Positions 1 through 10,402 of a stretch of 64,000 bases of DNA are shown piece after piece. Within the stretch, counting starts at the first letter, position 1. Each line of letters opens with the position of its first letter. The translations under genes and the position numbers were made by a program. Origin of the DNA: Atopsyche davidsoni (Eukaryota > Arthropoda > Insecta > Trichoptera > Hydrobiosidae); NCBI GenBank assembly GCA_022113835.1, contig JAILWY010000001.1, positions 620,001 to 684,000 of the forward strand. Direction: 5' to 3'. The notes below the pieces were generated by a model, which saw only the letters and a list, made by a program, of their open reading frames with translations, had not been told where the DNA came from and did not search any database.

Positions 1-2154
1 ACTCCATTTAAAATTATATATCGATTAGATTCTCCGCGATTCCCGGCCGGGACCATTTCGCATAAGCCTTAAGTGCATTTCAACGTCATTGTCAATTCGA
101 GAAGACCAATAAATAGCACGAAGTACTCTCAGCAATGTACAATATAGCGCACTGATAGTAATATTTTGATGATATCTGTATGTATAATAATAACGTATTA
201 AGAATGGTATATACATGTATTAAATTGATATAATTTAGCATTGTAAATGATTCGGGTTAAATCTGTAACAGATTAAATCCACAACCCAGCGTAGGAAACA
301 ATGTAATTTGTGTATGACAAAATAAAAATTTATAAATGTTTTCAAAGTTATAAATATACCTCCCTAGTTTTTTTCAGGAACATCATACAGATCTTAATAT
401 ACAGTATAATTTTAAGAAATCAAATTTGTGGATAGAAGGTGTTAATCAAAGCATTCCTTCCTAAATAATCTACTAATCCATTAATAAGTCATATATATAT
501 TTATGGTGTGGATTTTAAGCTGGAGGCATCATCAGACCACATTTATTAGACAATGCGGCTGGTTAGTCAATGACGGTTAATGGTGCTCGCTATCATGACA
601 TGATAATCTAGTTTTTTGGTGCCCAATTTGCAAGATATGGATGTGGTTTCAACAAGAAAATGCCACATGCCATACAGACTGAGTAAAATCAATTTATATA
701 TAATAAAATATTTTATTATATATATATAAAGCAAACTTCAAGACGAAAATAAAATCATTACACTCGCATGTGTTGATGCGAAGTAATGCTTTATAAGTTA
801 TTGTTTCGCTTATAATGTACGTGGTGATATATTGATTCTGTGCCGGCACCCATGCTCGCCAGAATACTCAATCTCAAGGTAAGCCGAGCAGCTGTTGTCG
901 CATTACCATGGTAACGACCAACATTGACGCATCGCCGGTGACCGCAGTGCTTGCTAAGTGCAAACAGCTGTTCGCCGGCCGGGACCGCTAAGCAGCCTGA
1001 GGTTCCGGGTTCGATCCTTCTAGCAGCGGCGCTTGTCTTCGGTGAATGATCGATTCCTTGGAACTGTGAATAACTCTGTAATATATTTAAAAGAATAAAC
1101 TATGGATTTACAATTGCTATCAATGAGCATATTGAATCAATTTCACAACAATATTTATTAAATGTGTGAATAAATTAAACTTAAATTCGAAGCAAATAAT
1201 ACGCATAATAGATGAAGGCCTTGTCAGTTGAATTAGTAATTATAAAATGAATGATAATGCAATATACTCAATCCTTCACGAAAAAAACCAATGTTTATCC
1301 TTTTAACTTTTTGTGAGCATTTATATATAACATAAATCAAGCGAAGGTGTATTTTCCAATAAGTCTTCGTAGTTATGAATTGATTAAAAAATCGGGTCAC
1401 GATTTATAGCCGAGAAGAAAAAGCTCATGACTTTTTTTTTAGTAAAAACAAAGAATAAAATCATAAATCATTCTAAAAAACGTTTTATTTTCTTAAATCG
1501 AGTGTGTATTTTTGCAGAGAGAACATCTGCAGGTGAAGCTTCGGGAGCAACTTATGTTCCCCATTTGTTCAACAAACTTGCAAGCAGTTCTCACACAACT
1601 GTTCGGAAAATCTGCGATGGAACAGATCGCGGCGGACAAATAACTTTATGAAACACGTTCCGATGGCTTTTCTCTTTTTGTTTCTTTTACGTTCAGGGGA
1701 ATACTTGGAAGTCAACCCTTTCCAGCATATAAGATATAATTTCTAAAGAATACATTATTTACATAGTTATATGAATATCTCTCACTCACGCTGTTTTAAA
1801 TATCATTGTTTTAAAAACCATAACAGTAAGCCTTATTTAAAAAATACCTGACTTTGTAAAGTCAGTCATTTGAGTTCATTAGAAATAAATTAACACCCCT
1901 TTACCAGTATTCAACAAATAAAATTTTATATTCTTAAAGCGAAATTCAGACTTATAAGTCTAATTGCTTTTTTGAAGTATACACACTCAAACTAAAAATC
2001 ATACTAAAATTTAAGCTCTTTATATATAATATAAATCACATTTAAATTTAAAAGAAAACCATACATATTCTTTATACTTTTAGGAGTATTTTGTTATTTA
2101 ATCAGTAATTTATGTACATATTTATAACAATTTTACTTTAATAGCTATGCATTC
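1..2154. other. AT-rich non-coding block with one GC island
   Basis: No supported gene. The block is AT-rich with poly(A)/poly(T) tracts and a short TA run near 715-728. A GC-richer island lies at about 840-1060. It contains an in-frame ATG at 852 followed by a good splice-donor match (CAAG then GTAAGC at 879), plus a tRNA-like B box listed separately. The short open frames on either strand have no family motif and ordinary AT-rich composition, so I treat them as chance. Confidence 0.6.
975..1040 (+). repeat. tRNA-derived SINE relic (B box only)
   Basis: A pol III B-box match (GGTTCGATCC, 1008-1017) sits in a GC-rich stretch. No clear A box or cloverleaf can be drawn, so this is at most a decayed tRNA-derived SINE head. 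Other isolated B boxes occur at 6061-6070 and 55954-55962. A chance match is possible. Confidence 0.25.
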
Positions 2155-2350
2155 AATACTTTAGACAGAGAGTACCTGGTGGAATTCCATTTTAATATTT
2201 AAAATAAAATACTTTTGTGATTTTTCTATATGTGCAATTTTATTGGTGACCGGTTTCACCAACCTTTCAAATAGGCATCATCAACCGGTCACAAATAAAA
2301 ATAAACATGTCGAAAAATGACAAAAGCAATTTATTTACAATATTTTATAA
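2155..2350. repeat. Foldback repeat family A, copy 1
   Basis: The left arm begins with the family end (GACAGAGAGTACCTGGTGGA, 2165 on), continues through the AT linker and GGTGACCGGTTTC, and then turns back at about 2280 into an inverted arm (CCGGTCACAAATAAAAATAA) ending near 2350. The outer right end is missing. The minus strand of the centre reads GATGATGCC, loop, GGTGAAACCGGTCAC, the hammerhead-like signature of this family, with helix II partly broken. It is non-coding; Penelope-like non-autonomous origin is inferred. Confidence 0.75.
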
Positions 2351-5300
2351 ATACGCGTAAATGTTTAAAGAAATTGATACTGAAGTTAATTTGCGCATCG
2401 TCAATAAACGACCAAAAGTTTTAAAGTAAAATATAATTTAGAATTTTTTTCTATTAAAATAAATAATTGTGAATAAACGTGAGTCTGCATACGATACGCT
2501 TTCACGTAGTAGTTTCGCGTAGTAATGTGATATTTTGCGACAGCGCCCTGAGTCAGATCCACAAATTCCTATTTAAACAGCGTGATGTATGGCGGAATAA
2601 CTTTTCCTCTTATATTTCTTGTTTAATACGACTTGCGTTGCACACTTTCTTGAAACTTGCCGGATAGTTTTGAGAAATGACGACCATTTGTCTGGAGCCA
2701 CCCTTCCCACACGCGGTGCATCTGGCGACAAATTTTATTGAATCAATTTATTTTAAAATTTATAACAATGATTTTGTTATTTTAACATCCAAGCTACTAT
2801 TTATTATTATTAAGTTACAAATAAAAGTGATAAATATAATTTACACTTTCAATATGCTATATGTAAAATCATATTTTTTTCCAAAATATATATTGCATTA
2901 GTCATCAAACAAAACCTGAGAGCTCTTCAGGGTTATAACATTTTGTGTAAACGTAAAGTAAATATATTCACGAAAAAAATCTAAAAATAATGCCTTATAT
3001 CAGTACATATGTGAATTACCAAAGTGAAGTTTATATGTATTAGTAGAGCGATCCGTGATTTTAGTAAAATAGTAAATATATCCAAATATTTTTAAAAAAT
3101 GGTTTGGAAAGGATACACTTTAAATAAGTACTCGACTACTTTTAAAATATAGTATATTTACTATAAAACAAAGATAATCAATATACTCTTTATTATTTAA
3201 AACGTAGTTATGTTATTCTAACCAAAACCAAAATAAGAAAAACAAATGATCAAAACAAGATTAGTTTATGACATAAAAATTGTCGGCAAGGTGTTATCGG
3301 TCCAACAGGACGTGAAGATTTATCGAACTATATAAATTTGGCGTAACAGCTGCAGTGGGCGTGATGAAAACAGGACTTTAAATTGAATTTTATGCAGAAT
3401 TTATTGACATCATAAGCACCGGCGCGGGAAGACATGCGCGCGTCACCGAGGAAACGCAATTCCAGCAATAACTTAATATTTGTCGGTCGAAAATATTGTA
3501 CCCCTAATAAATATAAATTCAAGCACCGAGAATTGTCCAAAGTACAAAAACTATATATAAATAAGCGAGTGTCACTGCTAAAAAAATCACATTAATGATT
3601 TTTAAATTTGAGTGCGCCCAATGAGTCTTAAAGTAGAGTTAGATAAAATGTAAAGCACCATTAAATAAAAAAAATGTGATTACTATTACTATTAAGTTTT
3701 TTTTTTTTTCAAAGTTTTTAAAGAGATTCAATTACAAATATTTGGTAATATAAATTTACTGTTATGCACATAATTACTTAAATAACAGTAGAAATAATAA
3801 GGTTTACGTTTAATATTTAAGTTTTTTCAAAAAAATCAAAACCCATTTATAGGACAAAATTGATAACTCTACCAATATTTTTAGAGGCGTAAATTTATAG
3901 CCAAAAGTAAAATATAAAAACAGGTGCCACTGACTCAAACTGTTGACGGTAAGAAGTTATCGTTTATTCAGTTATTAAACGGGACCGTCTCTCATGAATT
4001 ATTTTCCATCTTTAAACTAAAAAAACCTAAGTTCTTTTATAAAAAAAAAAATAAAGGTTTTTTTTTATTTAAAGCAACATTATAAAATAAAGATTAGTTA
4101 AAATTTTGGTATTTATAAAACGTGAAGTTATGACTATGCATATATTTTGCGAAATATTTTAAATATAAGAATCGGAATAATACAAGAATCTTCAGTCTTC
4201 ATATTTTTTGCTTGGCATAAATTTCGCGGGTGGGGTAAAATGAGTGCATGCCGTGAAGTTGTAGAGCCCTCTACGGCGTAGACAATCGTTATTAGGGCCA
4301 TCGAATGCATACAAAGCGACGCATTTTCGCAAAAGCTTATCGCGTTTTTTAGAGCTCCTCCCGGCCGCGAACATCTCTTTACGGCTCGTGTGCTCGAGCG
4401 CACCTGCGCCGCCCCGCTGATAATGTATTATGCTTTTTTGTCGAAATTGTATTTTCAGGCGAATATTAGATACTTTCACTACTAATAAATTTGAATTATC
4501 CATATAACTTCTAAGGATTTACGAATATTTTATACTGTACAATTTTTCTATCATTGAATTTTCTGTAAAGTAAAACACCTATGTTTTTGTCAAACACTTT
4601 GACCAAAAAAACTTTTGTTGGAGAGATTTTTTTTACTTGAACATATCAGAGGGAAAAACGTAATTTATTTATTTAAAAAAATTCTCATGTACTTACAACA
4701 TTTGTAGGTTTAAATCAAACAGACTTATCGGCTTACAGTATTTTTAAATATGTTATTGTGGGTGCGAAATTTACCTTATTTCAATAGTTAAATTGGTATT
4801 TTTAATGAAAATAATAAAAATCATTTATATGAAATAAACATGCAAGTTTAATTATTTTTCAAAGATTATAATAGTATAAGATAAATTAAACTAATCAAAA
4901 ATATTTGCACTTATAAGCGTATCATGGAGATAAAAAAACATGTGCTTCTAATCCAGCATTTATATTCACAGACGTTTGCTGATATCACAGAAAATAAGCT
5001 TCTGAGGGTTTTTCTCGAGGGGTTTAGCTTACTTTATAACTATTGGAATTTTCACAAAAAAAATTCTTTTAGCAAATTTTTATTCATCTAAATTCGTTTG
5101 CAAGTAATATTTTAAGAAACTGATTTGAGAAGTGTTAAAAAGGATGGATAAGTGCCAATAAATAATTAAGAATTTCATGTAAAACAAGAAACAATACACG
5201 GCCACTAAGTATATTACCGTGAAGCTATCGGGACTATATATCATTTGTATTCACCTGACCATCAGGTGATGGTGTACTTAGTTTGAGACATTATTGAATT

Positions 5301-6533
5301 TGGTTACAGCCATGTGAGTTTACCTCCCCGCGCTCCCTACCCGCCTTCCCGGCACCCTTTCCTCTCCGCCGCAGGCACGATCCATCAGACTAATTCACTC
5401 AACTAATTTCGACTAATTGCACACGACGATGTTGCATCTCGGTTATGGAAGACGGGATGGCAAGATAAACCTACGATACTTCAAAGCATCTTGATACCAA
5501 TATGTTTGTACCTGATGTGAATCAACAATATGTACGAATTGTATATAGAGTTGCAAAGATAAGGCTTTACCTATCATTTTGGGAATTCCTTTGTCTACAA
5601 CTTGAGTATAAATCCTTTTAATGTCATAATATTCACAAGAAAATCTATTAAATTGATTATTTTTAAATGAACTAATCCTTCATAGATTTTCTTCTTTACA
5701 TTAGTATTTTTCAACAATTTATTAATCATTTTTACTTTTTTATTTTCAAAAGCCTAAATTTTTTTAATATCTGACAAAAGAGCATTCCTTTATATTTATA
5801 ACAAATCTTATTTTCATGAAAAAATATATTTCCGTATTCCAAACGCATCATATTTATTTTATATCTGAAATGTACTGCAAAATATTAAAGTGCTTGTATA
5901 TCATCAGTGTAGAAATTAAAATGTAGCATTGTGCTTATTTCTTGAATTTCAAATAACCATGTATCGTCCAAAAAAAAAATTCGATTCACACTTAACGATT
6001 ATCGAGCAACCTTGACCAATTCCGGATCAATTAACGGATCACAGTATCCGTGGTGAAGAGGGTTCAAATCTGGAGAATCGATTACTTTATTGTTAAAATG
6101 ACAACACTGAATAATCAGAGCTTTACAGGTTGAATGTGATTTATTTCTGGGTCGCACATATTTTGAAGATAGTTTCGAAGTACAGAATTATTCCCGGCTA
6201 TGGGATCCCTTTCCGGGCGTCCGGGATGGCTTCCGGGGCCGCTTCCTCCCTTGTTGGCAGTAACCGTGGCCGGGCCGAGCGCAAGTCAACACGTGACGTG
6301 AAATGGCGGTGTGACACCCTCCATACATAAACACGAGTGACTCAATCGTACACATGTTAAACATTGTTTATTTATTTATTAAAGACTCTTTATTTTATTT
6401 TTAAAACGTCAATTAAAAAACTAAACTTATAAACCCAACAGTTTTTTTTCCAGAAATACTTTTTAAAGAATAACGCAAATCAAAAATTGTGTTATTTTTT
6501 TACTATTTTATGTATATTTGTACGTGTTATTTG
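2351..6533. other. AT-rich non-coding block with five GC islands
   Basis: No supported gene. GC-richer islands lie at about 2500-2740, 3300-3540, 4200-4440, 5310-5480 and 6190-6330. The 4200-4440 island has open frames on the minus strand, but these follow from its GC content and show no domain. The 6190-6330 island contains an E-box (CACGTG). A lone B-box-like GGTTCAAATC occurs at 6061-6070. The rest is A/T-rich spacer. Confidence 0.55.
5310..5480. promoter_or_regulatory. Candidate regulatory island with three TAATT sites
   Basis: A pyrimidine-rich, GC-rich stretch ends in a splice-acceptor-like CCGCCGCAG and is followed by three TAATT cores at 5391, 5404 and 5414. TAATT is the generic homeodomain-binding core. 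All three forward frames after the acceptor-like site reach a stop within about 40 bases, so a coding exon is unlikely. A homeodomain-responsive element is possible but unproven. Confidence 0.25.
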
Positions 6534-6541
6534 GTATAGAC

Positions 6542-7156
6542 CAGGGGTTGGCAAAGTGCGGCTCCAGAGCCGCATGCGGCTCTTTGACCCCTTCAGTGCG
6601 GCTCTGACACAAATATCCCCGGGTATTGATTTTAATAAAATTAAAAATTAACAACATTCCAAGGAGATGCAAGGATATCGTTTGCATTAAATGTTGTCAT
6701 TATCATGATTAAAATTTATAAATTTTTTTTTTTATTAAGAACGATTTCAATGATTATTGTATTTTCATTTTTAGCTGCGACTTGTAGAGAATATATTCTG
6801 ATTTTTTTTTTATTTTAAGTACTTACATATAATTAATAACACTTTATTTCTTCTTACATATATGTTTTATAAAACTTTCTTTCTTATAATATTTTTTTTA
6901 TATTACAGTAGCCTTAAGTTTTTAAATTACACTTTCTATTTCTTATCTTTTCAAAATTCTATTATATTAACTTCAAAGCCTTAAGGGCGTTTGTTTGATA
7001 ATAAATAAATAAATCAAGTTTTATTCGGTATACCCGCAATTTAATAAAGTGTTATATTATAATATAGATTAGTTAAATCAATAAACAGATTTGGCTCCCA
7101 ATTTTTGTAATGAACATATTTGGTGGTTCTTTGGTAGATAAGTTTGCCGACCCCAG
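6542..7156. mobile_element. Non-autonomous hAT DNA transposon
   Basis: The terminal inverted repeats are typical hAT: CAGGGGTTGGCAAAGT at the left and AGTTTGCCGACCCCAG at the right. They are flanked by an exact 8-bp duplication GTATAGAC (6534-6541 and 7157-7164), the hallmark target-site length of hAT elements. Just inside the left end is the CGGCTC-rich subterminal segment common in this superfamily. The 615-bp interior is AT-rich with no transposase frame, so it would need an enzyme supplied in trans. The intact duplication suggests a fairly undisturbed insertion. Confidence 0.92.
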
Positions 7157-7164
7157 GTATAGAC

Positions 7165-8429
7165 CAAGGTTAATAAAAATATATGAACTAATATACACGT
7201 GTAATGCCAAAACAAATTGTCTTGTCAATTGTTTGGCAGAATGGTAATCGAATCGGGGACCTTTCAATCAAGAGTTAATAATCGATTCAATAACTAACCA
7301 ATGTAAAAAAGACAAAGAAGTTAAAGAAATGAAAATGTTGTAAATTATATTAAACATGTTTAAAATATATTTACTAATTCTTATCAAACCATATATTTAC
7401 AAATAATTGTTATCGAAATGGCTAGTCAACGTATAATCACATACATAAATAACTGAAATTTATTAAATTAGTTCAATTGGCCGTAATTATTCAGTAATAA
7501 GTCTAATGATCATAGTTCGCTCTCATGCCTACTCTCGGGGCTGCGTGCAGGAGTCAACTCACTTAAACCTGTGCGATTCCAATACCTGATTTGCGACAAT
7601 CAGGCAGCCCATAATCAGTTTTTAAAATCATCACTTAATGGAATCAACTATGCTTAGTACAAATTAAGTCATTTCACTTTGTACACCGTGTCAAGTGCTA
7701 ATCAGCTTAATTTTTCACCTATTTACAGCTTATTTACGAGTACATTAAAACATAATTTTTTTGAAAAATTAAAGTATTTAATGGATAACGTTTTAAACAT
7801 ATTTAACGGATAAGCATATTTTTGTTTGGGTAGTCACACTTGTACTAAACGATTACAGTGTCACAGAGATTGAAAAGATAACTACAATCACAATAGATAT
7901 AACTGTTGGTTTGATCATTCTATTTCGAAAAAAAATCTATAATTTTTTTCGTCATTTAATGTGTGAACTGATTCCCTTAAACTTTTAATATTTAAAAAAA
8001 AAATTTAACTGATAAAACAAAGGTATTTGAGAAACATTTCTAAACAAGATGCATAAAGTGAATATAATATAATCTAGATTTGCTGGAGTCACAGTTTCGG
8101 GACTCCTCGTCCACGCTCCTGTTCAATTCTCCATTTTGCCAGCCGTCCTTCTCAATCCGTTGAATCGAATTAGGGATAGATGAGAAAAGTTCCTCGGGCA
8201 GTTGGCAGCACATGGTCTCTGCGATAGCTCTGGATCGACGGGGAGACCCGAACTACACTTCAATGCGGGATTTTCTTGAAAAACGTGAGTTAAGGATGTC
8301 TTTTGGTTCACATGTATTTCTTGCTGAGGTCCATCTGTAAAGTTGGACGAAAAAATAATAAAATAATATTTACTTACTTAATTATGCACGTTGTTTTTAT
8401 TTTATTGCAAATAAAGTCAAGTATTTAAT
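7165..8429. other. Non-coding block with two GC islands
   Basis: No supported gene. Islands lie at about 7510-7640 and 8090-8330. The second has an acceptor-like ATTTTGCCAG and a donor-like GAAAAAC/GTGAGT about 140 bases later, but all three forward frames between them contain stops. A non-coding exon cannot be excluded. The remaining sequence is AT-rich. Confidence 0.5.
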
Positions 8430-8510
8430 ATTGAGTTTAGTCATGCATCTAATGATGACCCGGTGTATAGGGTCGAAACTAGTTATGCAAAAAATTCTAA
8501 TAAACTCAAT
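8430..8510 (+). repeat. Small foldback repeat with hammerhead-like core
   Basis: The outer arms ATTGAGTTTA (8430-8439) and TAAACTCAAT (8501-8510) are perfect inverse complements. Between them lies the motif described at 8444-8489. The foldback arrangement matches repeats elsewhere in the window, but the sequence is different, so this is a separate family. It is non-coding. Confidence 0.55.
8444..8489 (+). ncRNA. Hammerhead-ribozyme-like motif (degenerate)
   Basis: Reading 5' to 3': helix I strand TGCAT (8444-8448); core CUAAUGA (8449-8455, G5 changed to A); one extra U; helix II GACCC / GGGTC (8457-8461 and 8470-8474); GAA; the palindrome ACTAGT as a minimal helix III (8478-8483); U17; then ATGCA, which pairs with the first strand. 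The order is that of a hammerhead with a very short helix III. The G5 change and the extra base after A9 argue against strong activity as a monomer. Confidence 0.35.
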
Positions 8511-8555
8511 GTGAAGACAAAAATACAAAGTTACTTTTTATCATTACAAGTATTT

Positions 8556-8723
8556 AATATTTTAAATAAAATACTGGAGTGAATTTTCTACATGTTGATT
8601 TTTATTGGTGACCGGTTTTGCCAACCTTTTACGTTGGCATTATCAATCTGAGTATTTTATTCGTTTTTATTTATCAAGTATTTTATTTTAAATATTAAAA
8701 TGGAATTCCACCAAGTACTTTCC
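8556..8723. repeat. Foldback repeat family A, copy 2
   Basis: The left arm (AATATTTTAAATAAAATACT, then GGTGACCGGTTTTGCCAACC and GTTGGCATTATCAA) is followed by a shorter inverted right arm. That arm ends in the family terminus AAAATGGAATTCCACCAAGT. The GTTTTATT-type linkers and CCGGT core match the other copies. Only the left arm retains the hammerhead-like segment, and it reads on the minus strand. Confidence 0.75.
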
Positions 8724-10253
8724 TTCAATAATAATGATTACATGAGTATTTAAATTAAAATGATAATATCAGTCTCTTATTCGTGTTTCCAAATTGTTAT
8801 TTATTAAATTTAAGTAAACCATATTTTTAAAACTGTATTTTATGTAGATTATTGTAAGCGTTCAGACAATTAAAAACAGTTTATTGAGGTATCAAAAATA
8901 TTTTACTAAAAACAAAGGCATTCAGTTTTAGAGTGCAGATGTCGTCGTTTTGGTTGTTATAGAAAACAAAGCAAAAACAATGCAAAAAAAAACTTGTTTT
9001 GTTTTGAAGAAATAAGGTTTTCACTGTAGATATTTTAATAATTTATATAATACATACTTTGATTAATATAAAAATACACAGATAACTTTAATGCGAGTTT
9101 TGAAAATAATAAAACAATAGCAAAAATTTTATTTAGAAAAAAGTTCACAAAGACTTCTTAAAATATTTAGTTTCCATCTCCTCAAGATATATTCACGAAC
9201 AATATCTCTGTGGGGCCTAGATCTTTGGATCAAACTGATCTGGCGCAGTAACCTGGCTAAAATATATGTACTCTATTTTTAACACATAAAAATGATCTTT
9301 AAATTTTCAAAATAATTACGTTAATAATAAGCTTGATTTGTATCTCTAAAAAAATTCAACAGTGATAATTATGTTAATGATATGAAGATTTTAAAAATAT
9401 TATGCGAAGAGCATTTAAGCATTTCAATGTCAACGATATGACTCAAAAGTCTTAGATTCGGCTTACACATGCCACTCTGACAAATCGTTATAACACTCAC
9501 TTATTTGAAATCTCATAAATATTTTGCCGTTTATTTTTTTAACGTAGTAGTTTTAAAAAAGTTGAAAAAATTATAACATCGTCTGCGCCGAACAAGCCTC
9601 GCCAGATTTCACCCGCCCCACCACAGCTTTGCAGAAAAGTTCACGTGTCTTCCCCAACCTAAATACTTAATATCGATCTCGGACGAAAGTTTTGCAAGGA
9701 GAGAAAATTAAGCAAAGTTTTGTTCTAGGAGTTCCCTTTCTACCTGAATGAAAGGGGACCTAATCAGCATCTAATTTATATATAATTAGGTAGCAAGCAG
9801 ATCACTGTGCACTCTCATAATAGTTCAGCCTGAGTTTGGCCCTCGTTTAGGGTTACTTCTAGAATTGTTAACTATTATAATTGATTATGTCAAATATATA
9901 TATATATATATATATGTTTATATAAATATGAACACTTTCTCGTGCATATTAAATAATTCAAATATAAATATTCATTTAAACAAAAATTTAAAGTCTTGCG
10001 AAATCTGGATGATGATAACGAGGTGCGTTTAAAAATAAAACATAGAAGTTTTCTATTTTAAGATAGGTGTCATAAATCAACAACAATCAATATAATGACA
10101 CGACACGCTTAGTGTTCACGTGTGGTTATTTTATTTTAAATAAATGTTTGAACGCTAGAATTTAATTTAAGAACAATAAAATAACGTAAAAATCAATACT
10201 GTTAATTATTATTTCTAAGCATAGGGTTGTTTTGGATCTCAAAAATCTTTCAG
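8724..10253. other. AT-rich non-coding block
   Basis: No supported gene. There is a small GC-richer island at about 9590-9680 and a TA dinucleotide run at 9894-9915. The rest is AT-rich spacer with poly(A) tracts. Confidence 0.6.
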
Positions 10254-10402
10254 GAATATTATTTAGGAGAGTACCTGCCTGACGTCTCATCACTCAATAG
10301 CTCCTTCTCGTTCCAGTCGTCTATCACTGTCGTCCAGGGAGGACCGCTCCATTCACCACACTCGGACATGTCGGCCGAGCCTACTTGTACAACCGCTGTG
10401 AG
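10254..10402 (+). CDS. Candidate internal protein-coding exon
   Basis: An acceptor (AAATCTTTCAG, AG at 10252-10253) and a donor (GTGAG then GTAATG at 10403) bound 149 bases. One frame is fully open, starting at phase 0 with GAA and leaving AG at the end. The translation includes EYLPDVSSLNSSF and GGPLHSPHSDMSAEP; composition and codon choice look coding, and the frame hits a stop right after the donor. A second acceptor (TTCTCGTTCCAG at 10316) would give a shorter, in-frame form. The low-complexity Ser/Pro character fits a linker of a regulatory protein. A PLHS...MSAE string loosely recalls the tail of LIM-homeobox LHX1/Lim1 proteins, but this is too weak to name it. Confidence 0.4.

Noticed and set aside
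852..878. Nine-codon first coding exon before GTAAGC
   Set aside because: The donor is strong, but nothing else supports a start codon, a promoter or a downstream exon.
7225..7300. Minus-strand tRNA-like sequence next to the hAT element
   Set aside because: Only loose similarity to A and B boxes; the B-box core does not match.
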